Positions 16,292 to 24,122 of a stretch of 64,000 bases of DNA are shown piece by piece (positions within the stretch are counted from its first letter, which is position 1; every line of letters begins with the position of its first letter). Position numbers and translations under genes: made by a program. The stretch comes from Seminibacterium arietis (GTDB taxonomy: Bacteria; Pseudomonadota; Gammaproteobacteria; Enterobacterales; Pasteurellaceae), in assembly GCF_042675725.1 (NCBI RefSeq), contig NZ_JBHTJN010000011.1, forward strand, positions 1-64,000, in the 5' to 3' direction. Below the pieces are notes generated by a model that was given only the letters and a program-made list of their open reading frames with translations, had not been told where the DNA came from and searched no databases.

Positions 16292-17674
16292 TTATTTGTC
16301 AGAATATCCCGCCTGTTTTTCTTTGAGCTTTATTAATGAGTGAGACATAAATACGGATATCAGAACTAGTACAGCCAAACCTAAAAAAGCATAACCTAAT
16401 ATATGCGTATCTGTCAGATAAGATTTAATGATTTGACCAGCAGTATCTTTATCTGGCGACTTCACTAAACCGCCTAATACAATAGGTGCTAATAAAGCTG
16501 GAATATAGCCGATAGTAATCGCAAAAGACATTGCCGCCGAAGAATGCTTTTTATCTACGCCAAATTCACCTATCGGAGCATAGTACACGCCTCGAATCAT
16601 AAAAATACAAGCGGCAGCTAATAACATAAGGATAATTAAGGTCAAAAACATCCCCGAACTAATTAAATTAGCAGGTGCTTGATCAGGCGTGTAGCCATTA
16701 GCATATAAAGAGATGTCTGGATGGTTGGCAAAAAATATAATGCTAATCGCTACTAGAAGAAAGACTAATATGATTTGCATCGTTCTCATAAAATGAGACG
16801 TAGAATCAAATATTTTTTCTACAAGAACAGAAGATACTAAAGGTAACATTCTTAATGCAATAACAACTATCGCAAATACAGCAGCTGCTACAGCACTAGT
16901 TCCGTATCCGCTTTGCAAGAAGCGGGCAAAATAGGTTCCAGCAGCAACAAATGCACCGTAAATACAGAATACATTAATGCCAGCGATCCAAATAACGGGT
17001 AATTTTGTAACACGCCCTACACCGATAATCGCTTCTTTAGTAGTATGAACTTGTGTTTCTTCATCACCTACTTTTTGATCTTTAGGCACAATGAAAAATA
17101 CAGCAATTCCAGTAATAATAACGATAATACAACTCGTCATCATCATTTCTTTCGGACCAGCCTTAAAATACAGCATAACTGTCCATAATAACGAAATGAG
17201 AAATGCCAATAAACCACGACCGAATTCAAATAAACCAAATACGGTTCCTTGATGCTTTTCAGTAGTAGAAATCCGCAATGCTTTAAAGTTAGCAGGTTTA
17301 AAAAGCACTTCGCTGAAAAACAGCATTGAGAAAAAGCAAGCCAATAATACAGGCATACTTAAACCAGGTGAAGCTAAAGTGAGAAACAATGATATTCCAC
17401 CAACTCCTATTGTAGACAATAACATAATGTTTCGGATCGAAAATCTGTCACCAACCCATCCTACAGCAATAGTACCCAGAATAATCACAAGTCCTTGCAT
17501 AGAATAAAGATAACCAGCTTGCTGATCAGTTACTCCCAATGCAGCGGGAAAACCGCCTGGGACACTATTACGAATATCCCAAAAGGCATAAATTAATTGG
17601 GCATTTACAGTAATCAAAGCTAATTGAAATAATGAAGCGGGAGTAAATCCGTACTGCTTTAAAAAGTTACTCAT
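16292..17674 (-). CDS. MFS transporter, probably for a phosphorylated or inositol compound
   Basis: A 460-residue major facilitator with 12 predicted membrane segments. The loop-2 motif is GWVGDRFSIRN (residues 77-87), and a hydrophilic central loop near residues 198-215 (PKDQKVGDEETQ) separates the two halves. I cannot assign it to a named subfamily. Its place between an inositol monophosphatase fragment and a cytoplasmic PI-PLC-like enzyme suggests it imports inositol phosphate or glycerophosphoinositol. RBS TAGGAG lies 6 nt before the ATG. A 9-bp inverted repeat (17705-17724) lies in the gap upstream. Confidence 0.8.
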   Translation of the reverse strand: MSNFLKQYGFTPASLFQLALITVNAQLIYAFWDIRNSVPGGFPAALGVTDQQAGYLYSMQGLVIILGTIAVGWVGDRFSIRNIMLLSTIGVGGISLFLTLASPGLSMPVLLACFFSMLFFSEVLFKPANFKALRISTTEKHQGTVFGLFEFGRGLLAFLISLLWTVMLYFKAGPKEMMMTSCIIVIITGIAVFFIVPKDQKVGDEETQVHTTKEAIIGVGRVTKLPVIWIAGINVFCIYGAFVAAGTYFARFLQSGYGTSAVAAAVFAIVVIALRMLPLVSSVLVEKIFDSTSHFMRTMQIILVFLLVAISIIFFANHPDISLYANGYTPDQAPANLISSGMFLTLIILMLLAAACIFMIRGVYYAPIGEFGVDKKHSSAAMSFAITIGYIPALLAPIVLGGLVKSPDKDTAGQIIKSYLTDTHILGYAFLGLAVLVLISVFMSHSLIKLKEKQAGYSDK

Positions 17675-17704
17675 ACTATACTCCTATTTTTTGAAATTTA
17701 ACGG

Positions 17705-17724
17705 CTTAGAAATAGATTTCTAAG
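17705..17724. repeat. inverted repeat at the truncation point upstream of the MFS gene
   Basis: CTTAGAAAT (17705-17713) and ATTTCTAAG (17716-17724) form a 9-bp stem with a 2-base loop, between the shortened IMPase gene and the MFS gene. Confidence 0.6.
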
Positions 17725-17737
17725 ATAATTCAGGATA

Positions 17738-18049
17738 TTAACTGAGATTTTTTAATAAAAATGAATTTGTGCCGTCTATTGGATCAACGAACCAACAAAA
17801 TCCCCGATCTAAATCAGTAACACTGGATTCTTCGTCTAAAAAATTATCGTTAGGAAAGTATTCCTTTAGTGCTGTTTTTATTTCATTTTCAACGGTTCGA
17901 TTGGCGATACTGACTAAATCTAATTTTTCTCCCTGTTTATATTGGGTTTCCAGAGAATACTGATTTAAATAAAAAGATAATGCGGTTTTTACTACGTTTT
18001 GAATTAATTGCCGACAAAATTCATAGCGTCTTTTAATCTCAATATCCAT
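17738..18049 (-). pseudogene. inositol monophosphatase family protein, C-terminally truncated
   Basis: The 103 residues cover only the N-terminal part of an IMPase (about 265 residues in the family). They include the metal-site DEES (72-75) and DPIDGT (89-94), and a TAA stops the frame nine codons after DPIDGT. The remaining lid and C-terminal domain, with the second Asp cluster, are missing, and only 63 nt separate the stop from the MFS start. So this is a deletion rather than a frameshift. Activity is unlikely. The RBS (AAGGAG) and the CRP-type promoter upstream are intact. Another housekeeping IMPase (SuhB) elsewhere could substitute. Confidence 0.75.
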
Positions 18050-18191
18050 AACTTTCTCCTTAAATTATCCGTATAAAGATAAATTAATGAGCTGCCTAGA
18101 ACATTCTTTAAATCTTCTATAGGAAAGAAGTTAGAGAAGAGTTTATTTAACTACACAAAATAAACATTTCATCATTCCCTGCGTTGAAATT

Positions 18192-18263
18192 TTTATAGCA
18201 TATTGATTAATCTGAAACAAGAGTTGCATTTAAGAAAAATAGAACATTGTGACCTGTATCACA
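18192..18263 (-). promoter_or_regulatory. CRP site and promoter of the inositol-phosphate cassette
   Basis: A perfect CRP palindrome TGTGA-CCTGTA-TCACA lies at 18248-18263. On the minus strand, TTGTTT (18220-18215), a 17-nt spacer with TGC, and TATAAA (18197-18192) form an extended -10 promoter with a start near 18185. The CRP centre is then about 70 bp upstream, a class I distance. The region 18050-18297 holds nothing else that I recognise. Confidence 0.72.
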
Positions 18264-18297
18264 ATTATTTTTGAATAAATCCATCAATACGCTCTGC

Positions 18298-18504
18298 TCA
18301 GTCAATCAAATCAAAAATACCGTCAATTTTTCGTTGATGATTAAGTTGAACGCCTTGTGTTATTCCTTTTTCAAAACATTGCGTTAAGCCTTTATGTTTG
18401 AAAGTCTTAATTATAGTAATACTCACTAAATAACATGATATAAATACACCACAAAACATAAAACATAAAAGTATTTCAACTGCACTTTGGAGTAAATTGC
18501 CCAC
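18298..18504 (-). CDS. small hypothetical membrane protein
   Basis: A possible 68-residue protein from a GTG at 18504, with one hydrophobic segment (about residues 9-32) and a polar tail. The RBS is weak. After its TGA the same frame reads ten more codons (AERIDGFIQK) to a TAA, so the stop may be a mutation in a slightly longer gene. I recognise no family. It may be spurious. Confidence 0.28.
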   Translation of the reverse strand: MGNLLQSAVEILLCFMFCGVFISCYLVSITIIKTFKHKGLTQCFEKGITQGVQLNHQRKIDGIFDLID

Positions 18505-18682
18505 TATTATCTTTCGTTAATTATGGAATTGTTCAAAAAAAGCACCTAAACTTTTTATAAAAATTTTTTCCTTTAAAAATGAATGAAATAAAATGATTTT
18601 TGTGTTTTTTATGAAAAATAAAATATCTTAGTATCTAAAATGAATAAATTGTCAACCTAATAACTTTAGCTGTAATTAATTA

Positions 18683-18711
18683 TTTACAAATACTATCTTT
18701 TATTGTATTAA
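18683..18711 (+). promoter_or_regulatory. oppA promoter
   Basis: TTTACA (18683-18688), a 17-nt spacer and TATTAA (18706-18711), about 40 nt upstream of the oppA start. The region 18505-18682 is very AT-rich with no other recognisable element, and I see no CRP palindrome, in contrast to the frameshifted paralogue. Confidence 0.6.
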
Positions 18712-18751
18712 TTAAGAGCTAACAACAAGTACTAATAATGAGGAATTCATC

Positions 18752-20389
18752 ATGCACACAAAATTAACCCGAACTCTCCTTGCTGCCAGTGTAGCACTAA
18801 TCGTTTCTAGCTCTGCTTTGGCAGTTAAAGTACCTGCTGGTACAGTTTTATCAGAAAAACAAGAAATCGTCATTAATAATGGTGCCGAACCACAAAGTCT
18901 TGACCCACATAAAACTGAAGGAGTGCCAGAAGCCGAAGTACTTTATCAATTACTTGAGGGATTGGTAACTCAAGATAGCGATGGCAAACCTCTACCAGGA
19001 GTTGCTGCATCTTGGGAAAGCACCCCTGATTTTAAACAATGGACATTTAAACTTCGTCCTAATGCTAAATGGTCCAATGGCGAACCTGTTACTGCTCACG
19101 ATTTTGTATTTGCATGGCAACGTTCAGTTGATCCGAAAACGGCCTCTCCTTACGCAAGTTACTTGAGTTATATGAGAGTGTTAAATGCTCAAGATGTTAT
19201 TGAAGGTAAGAAAAAACCTGAAGAAATCGGCGTAAAAGCTAGCGATGACTTAACTCTTGTCATCACTTTAGATGCTCCAGTCCCTTATTTAGCAAGCATG
19301 GTTACTCATCAATCTACCCTACCTGTACCAAAAAGTGCGGTATTAAAATTCGGTGATGCTTGGGTAAAGCCTGAAAATTACGTAGGAAATGGAGCCTATA
19401 AATTAACTAAGCATGTAATCAATGAAAAAATTGAATTTGCACGTAACCCTCATTACTGGAATGATAAAGAAACTGTCATCGATAAAGCTACTTTCCTTGC
19501 GATTCAAAATCCTAGTACTGATGTGCAACGTTACCGTGCTGGTGATGTAGATATAACTAACTCAGGATTACCGCCTGAACAATTTGTTAAGTTGAAAAAA
19601 GAATTACCGAATGAAGTTTTCACGAGCAAAACGCTAATCACTTATATGTATGAAATCAATAATACTAAGGCACCATTCACTGACTTACGAGTAAGAAAAG
19701 CTCTAAATTTATCTTTAGATCGTAATGTAATTACAGATAAAGTACTAGGTCAAGGACAAGTACCAACTTATGTATTTACACCTACTTATATCCCCGAAGG
19801 AGAAGCAATTCAACAACCTGCTTATTCTGAGCTTTCAATGAAAGATCGTAACGAACAAGCAATTAAATTATTACAAGAGGCTGGATTTAGTAAAACTAAT
19901 CCATTGAAATTTACTATTCTATATAACACCAATGAAAATCACAAAAAAATTGCTATTGCAGCAGCGTCTATTTGGAAAAAAAATACTAATGGTTTAATTG
20001 ATGTAAAATTAGAAAATCAAGAATGGAAAGCTTATATTGATAGAAAACGTAACAAACAATATGATATTGCTCGTGCAGGCTGGTCAGCTGATTACAATCA
20101 AGCAACTACTTTTTTAAATTATTTCTTATCAAATTCAAGTAATAATACAGCTTTTTATCAAAATCCAGCTTATGACCAAGCGATTGCAGAATCTTATAAA
20201 GCCGCTGACGCAAAAGAACGTGCTGCAGCTTATGCTAAAGCAGAAGCTATTTTGGCTGCAGATGCACCTATTGTACCAATCTACAACTATGTTAACCCAC
20301 GTTTAGTCAAGCCTTATGTGAAAGGTTATACAGGTAAAGATCCTCAAGATCATATTTATTTGAGAAATCTGTATATCATTAAACACTAA
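18752..20389 (+). CDS. oppA: oligopeptide-binding protein OppA
   Basis: Periplasmic solute-binding protein that captures peptides for the Opp importer. The 545-residue product has a clear signal peptide (MHTKLTRTLLAASVALIV..., cleavage after ALA) and the SBP_bac_5 hallmarks VPAGTVLSEKQ, DPHKTEGVPEAEVLYQLLEGL, WSNGEPVTAHDFVFAWQRS and ADYNQATTFLNYFLS. RBS GAGGAATT precedes the ATG. It heads an oppA-oppB-oppC-oppDF operon and is separated from oppB by hairpins that would favour high OppA output. Confidence 0.95.
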   Translation: MHTKLTRTLLAASVALIVSSSALAVKVPAGTVLSEKQEIVINNGAEPQSLDPHKTEGVPEAEVLYQLLEGLVTQDSDGKPLPGVAASWESTPDFKQWTFKLRPNAKWSNGEPVTAHDFVFAWQRSVDPKTASPYASYLSYMRVLNAQDVIEGKKKPEEIGVKASDDLTLVITLDAPVPYLASMVTHQSTLPVPKSAVLKFGDAWVKPENYVGNGAYKLTKHVINEKIEFARNPHYWNDKETVIDKATFLAIQNPSTDVQRYRAGDVDITNSGLPPEQFVKLKKELPNEVFTSKTLITYMYEINNTKAPFTDLRVRKALNLSLDRNVITDKVLGQGQVPTYVFTPTYIPEGEAIQQPAYSELSMKDRNEQAIKLLQEAGFSKTNPLKFTILYNTNENHKKIAIAAASIWKKNTNGLIDVKLENQEWKAYIDRKRNKQYDIARAGWSADYNQATTFLNYFLSNSSNNTAFYQNPAYDQAIAESYKAADAKERAAAYAKAEAILAADAPIVPIYNYVNPRLVKPYVKGYTGKDPQDHIYLRNLYIIKH

Positions 20390-20402
20390 TCAATTATTGA
20401 GT

Positions 20403-20475
20403 CAAATTTCCTCATTGACAGACGAGGAAATTTGGCTACTATTTTCCAGTGAGAAGTGCGGTCGTTTCCTCACTG
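20403..20475 (+). terminator. oppA-oppB intergenic hairpins (attenuator or mRNA stabiliser)
   Basis: CAAATTTCCTC (20403-20413) with GAGGAAATTTG (20424-20434) makes an 11-bp stem. A second stem, CAGTGAG (20447-20453) with CTCACTG (20469-20475), has an uptake signal in its loop. Neither has a strong T-run, so partial termination or protection of the oppA 3' end is more likely than full termination. Confidence 0.65.
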
Positions 20476-20495
20476 TTTTAAAGTTGGAGTTACTG

Positions 20496-21419
20496 ATGTT
20501 AAAATTTATCATTAAACGGATAATGGAATCCATTCCTACTCTGTTTATTTTAATTACATTTTCATTTTTTCTTATGCGTTTAGCACCTGGTAGTCCTTTT
20601 ACATCTGAACGTGCTTATCCTCCCGAAGTAATGGCAAACATTGAAGCAAAATATCACTTAAATGAACCGCTCTTAACTCAATATGGATTATATTTAAAAA
20701 ATCTTGCTCACGGTGATTTTGGACCATCATTTAAGTATAAAGATCAAACAGTTAATAATTTAATCGCTTCAGCTTTTCCTGTTTCTTTAAAACTAGGTAT
20801 TGTTTCTTTTATTTTCGCTGTAATTATTGGCATTCTAGCTGGTACTGTCGCAGCACTAAAACAAAATACTCGCTGGGATTATATTGTCATGGGATTTGCA
20901 ATGACGGGGATTATTATGCCAAGTTTTGTTTTTGCTCCGTTATTAGTTTTATTTTTTGCTATTTGGTTAAAATGGCTTCCTGCTGGAGGTTGGAATGGTG
21001 GACAAGTTTATTATATGGTCTTACCAGTTCTCTCTCTAACTATTGGTTATGTAGCAGGAATTGCTCGTATCACAAGAGGCTCTATGATTGAAGTGTTGCA
21101 TTCTAACTTTATCCGCACGGCTAGAGCTAAGGGATTACCAATGAAAAAAATTATATTCAAACATGCATTACGCCCAACTTTGCTTCCAGTAATTAGCTAT
21201 CTTGCTCCAGCTTTTGTTGGGATCATAACTGGCTCAATGGTAATTGAAAGTGTTTTTGGTTTACCTGGTTTAGGACAGCTATTTGTTAACGGTGCATTAA
21301 ATCGAGATTATTCTTTAGTATTAAGCCTCACTATTTTAGTTGGTACTTTAACCATCACCTTTAACGCTTTAGTGGATATTTTATATGCTGTAATTGATCC
21401 AAAGATCCGCTATTCATAA
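20496..21419 (+). CDS. oppB: oligopeptide ABC transporter permease OppB
   Basis: Inner-membrane subunit of the peptide importer, with about six membrane segments. The start is placed at ATG 20496 (MLKFIIKRIMESIPTLF, RBS GGAG at 20486). The open frame extends 33 codons further upstream, but that part lies in the hairpin region and is not OppB-like. This gives 307 residues against 306 in E. coli. The EAA-type loop that contacts the ATPase is RTARAKGLPMKKIIFKHALRPTL. Confidence 0.93.
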   Translation: MLKFIIKRIMESIPTLFILITFSFFLMRLAPGSPFTSERAYPPEVMANIEAKYHLNEPLLTQYGLYLKNLAHGDFGPSFKYKDQTVNNLIASAFPVSLKLGIVSFIFAVIIGILAGTVAALKQNTRWDYIVMGFAMTGIIMPSFVFAPLLVLFFAIWLKWLPAGGWNGGQVYYMVLPVLSLTIGYVAGIARITRGSMIEVLHSNFIRTARAKGLPMKKIIFKHALRPTLLPVISYLAPAFVGIITGSMVIESVFGLPGLGQLFVNGALNRDYSLVLSLTILVGTLTITFNALVDILYAVIDPKIRYS

Positions 21420-21428
21420 GGACTGATA

Positions 21429-22349
21429 ATGTTAACTAATAATCAAAAAAATCAACAAGTTGCAGACAACTTTATGCAACAAACTGAAGAGGCTATCGTA
21501 GAAGGTCGTAGCCTTTGGCAAAAAGCACGTAGCCGTTTTTTCCGCAATAAAGCAGCCGTTGCTAGTTTAGTAACAATTTTTATCATGTTATTGTTTATCA
21601 TATTTGCACCAATGCTCATGCCTTTTAGTTATGATGATACGGATTGGAATATGATGAATATTGCTCCCGATTTAGCATCTGGACATTACTTTGGTACCGA
21701 TTCTTCTGGACGTGACTTATTAGTTAGAGTCGCTATAGGTGGACGAGTATCATTGATGGTTGGAATTGCTGGTGCATTTATTGCTGTTATCATAGGTACA
21801 ATTTATGGTGCTATTTCAGGCTATATCGGTGGTAAAACAGATATGCTGATGATGCGTGCTTTAGAAATTTTAAGTTCTTTCCCATTTATGTTTTTTGTGA
21901 TTCTGCTAGTCACTTTCTTTGGACAAAATATTCTACTTATTTTTGTTGCCATCGGCATGATAGCGTGGCTAAGTTTAGCCCGTATCGTTCGAGGACAAAC
22001 CCTTAGTTTAAAAAATAAAGAATTTGTAGAGGCTGCAATTGTCTGTGGCGTATCAAAGCGTCAAATCATTTGGCGACATATTGTTCCTAACGTGCTAGGG
22101 ATTGTTGTTGTATATGCTTCTTTGGAAGTGCCATCACTCATTTTATTTGAATCTTTTTTGAGCTTTTTAGGATTAGGGACACAAGAGCCTATGAGTAGCT
22201 GGGGAGCATTATTAAGCGATGGTGCGGCACAGATGGAAACATCACCTTGGTTACTTGCATTTCCTGCATTTTTCTTATGTTTAACGCTATTTTGTTTTAA
22301 TTTTATCGGTGATGGCTTGCGTGACGCACTTGATCCAAAAGATAAATAG
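21429..22349 (+). CDS. oppC: oligopeptide ABC transporter permease OppC
   Basis: Second permease of the importer, 306 residues. It has an N-terminal cytoplasmic tail, a first membrane segment near 43-65, a periplasmic segment with GHYFGTDSSGRDLLVR (a family signature) and five further segments. The coupling loop is EAAIVCGVSKRQIIWRHIVPN. It begins 9 nt after oppB and is followed 8 nt later by the fused ATPase gene, so the three are one translational unit. Confidence 0.95.
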   Translation: MLTNNQKNQQVADNFMQQTEEAIVEGRSLWQKARSRFFRNKAAVASLVTIFIMLLFIIFAPMLMPFSYDDTDWNMMNIAPDLASGHYFGTDSSGRDLLVRVAIGGRVSLMVGIAGAFIAVIIGTIYGAISGYIGGKTDMLMMRALEILSSFPFMFFVILLVTFFGQNILLIFVAIGMIAWLSLARIVRGQTLSLKNKEFVEAAIVCGVSKRQIIWRHIVPNVLGIVVVYASLEVPSLILFESFLSFLGLGTQEPMSSWGALLSDGAAQMETSPWLLAFPAFFLCLTLFCFNFIGDGLRDALDPKDK

Positions 22350-22357
22350 GAATAATT

Positions 22358-23953
22358 ATGAATTTATTAGATGTTAAGAATTTAAATGTTTATCTGAAAA
22401 CCGATGAAGAACAAATTCACGCTGTGCGTAACGTTTCTTTCAGTATTAGCTCGGGACAAACTCTCGCTATTGTAGGTGAGTCAGGTTCAGGAAAATCCGT
22501 CACTTCTATGGCAATTATGCAGTTATTACCCAAAAATATCATTAGCTATAGTGCGGATTCTAGTATTTTATTTGAAAATAATGAGATTTTAACTTTATCG
22601 GAGAAAGACTTGCAACGCCTTCGTGGTGATCGCATGGCAATGATTTTCCAAGAGCCAATGACTTCTCTTAATCCCTATTTACCAATCGGTGAACAGGTTG
22701 CCGAAGCTGCTGCAATCCATAATCCCCAAATGTCAAAATCAGAAACTGTACAACATGCTTTAGAAATGTTACAAAAAGTAAAAATCCCTGATGTGACAAA
22801 AAAATTTAATTGTTATCCTCATGAATTTTCAGGCGGTCAATTGCAACGCATTATGATCGCTATGGCAATCATTAACAAGCCTGATTTGCTCATTGCAGAT
22901 GAACCAACAACCGCACTTGATGTTACTACTCAAGCTGAGATCCTTGATTTAATGTTGGAATTACAGAGAGATATGGGAATGGCGATTATTCTGATTTCTC
23001 ATGACTTACGCTTAGTGCAGAAATACAGCGATAATGTTTGTGTAATGCAAAATGGTGAAATCGTAGAGCGAGGCAAGACACAAGATGTGTTTAATAATCC
23101 AACACATCCTTACACTAAAGAATTGCTCACGCCAATTCCAGAAGATTTAAAGCATCCAATTAAAGAAAATGCTGACACACTAATTCGTGGCGATCGTATT
23201 TTCATTGATTATATATTAAAACGTAATTTATTTGGTAAAGCAAAAAAACTGTTTCATGCTGTAAAAGATGTTTCATTTGATTTAAAAGTAGGTGAAACAT
23301 TAGGCATAGTTGGAGAATCTGGTTCAGGAAAATCTACTTTAGGACGTGCCATTATGCAAATTCTAGAGTACGATGGCAATTTAAAATTTGAGGGAAAAGA
23401 AATTTCTTCTCTTTCAAAAACAGAACGAAAAGCCTTGAAAAAAGATATGCAAATTGTATTTCAAGATCCTTTTAATTCGTTGTCACCACGCTTAACTATC
23501 GGTGAAATTATTGCTGAAGGTTTAACCGTACATTATCCGCAAATGACTAAAAAAGAAAGACGTGAAAAAGTGATGAAAACACTCGAAGAAGTAAATTTAT
23601 CACCGAGTATGATCAATCGCTATCCTCATGAATTTTCAGGCGGACAACGTCAACGTATCGCTATTGCTCGTGCAATTATCCTTGAACCAAAATTTGTGTT
23701 ACTTGATGAACCGACTTCTGCTCTAGATCGTTCTACGCAAATTACTGTCGTAGAACTATTAAATCGTTTACAACGCAAGTATGGATTGAGTTACATTTTT
23801 ATTAGCCATGATTTAGCTGTGGTAAAAGCTTTAAGTGATAATGTAATTGTAATGAGTAAAGGGGATATTGTGGAAAAAGGTAATGCAGATCAAATTTTCC
23901 ATAATCCACAAAATCCTTATACAAAACGTTTAATTGCTGCATCTAATCTGTAA
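22358..23953 (+). CDS. fused OppD-OppF type double ATPase of the peptide transporter
   Basis: One 531-residue ORF carries two complete ABC ATPase domains. The N-terminal one has Walker A GESGSGKS (about 40), signature SGGQ and Walker B LIADEPTTALD. The C-terminal one has a second GESGSGKST (about 321), SGGQ and LLDEPTSALD. Each is followed by the oligopeptide C-terminal segment (NPTHPYTKELL, NPQNPYTKRL). OppD and OppF are separate proteins in E. coli and H. influenzae; YejF and GsiA are fused in this way. Here the fused subunit follows canonical OppB and OppC. Both sites look active. Confidence 0.93.
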   Translation: MNLLDVKNLNVYLKTDEEQIHAVRNVSFSISSGQTLAIVGESGSGKSVTSMAIMQLLPKNIISYSADSSILFENNEILTLSEKDLQRLRGDRMAMIFQEPMTSLNPYLPIGEQVAEAAAIHNPQMSKSETVQHALEMLQKVKIPDVTKKFNCYPHEFSGGQLQRIMIAMAIINKPDLLIADEPTTALDVTTQAEILDLMLELQRDMGMAIILISHDLRLVQKYSDNVCVMQNGEIVERGKTQDVFNNPTHPYTKELLTPIPEDLKHPIKENADTLIRGDRIFIDYILKRNLFGKAKKLFHAVKDVSFDLKVGETLGIVGESGSGKSTLGRAIMQILEYDGNLKFEGKEISSLSKTERKALKKDMQIVFQDPFNSLSPRLTIGEIIAEGLTVHYPQMTKKERREKVMKTLEEVNLSPSMINRYPHEFSGGQRQRIAIARAIILEPKFVLLDEPTSALDRSTQITVVELLNRLQRKYGLSYIFISHDLAVVKALSDNVIVMSKGDIVEKGNADQIFHNPQNPYTKRLIAASNL

Positions 23954-23966
23954 CATTTTTGAGCTT

Positions 23967-24026
23967 CCCCTGCTTTTAGCAGGGGCGGGCTATATTTTAC
24001 GGCTTCAAGGCTTCGGTAAAGCCTTG
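23967..24026. terminator. hairpins downstream of the opp operon
   Basis: CCCCTGC/GCAGGGG (23967-23985), then CAAGGCTT/AAGCCTTG (24006-24026) with a CGGTA loop. They lie between the convergent opp operon and mrp. There is no long T-run after the first stem. Confidence 0.6.
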
Positions 24027-24122
24027 CTTTCAGCTCACAAAATCTAATCCTCTTTTTCTTTACTCAAAAATAAAAAGCGAATACAAAAATAGAAAAAATA
24101 TAACACGCTAATATAATAGGAG

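Noticed and set aside
20397..20495. N-terminal extension of OppB
   Set aside because: The codons run through two hairpins and an uptake signal, while ATG 20496 has an RBS and gives the normal OppB length.
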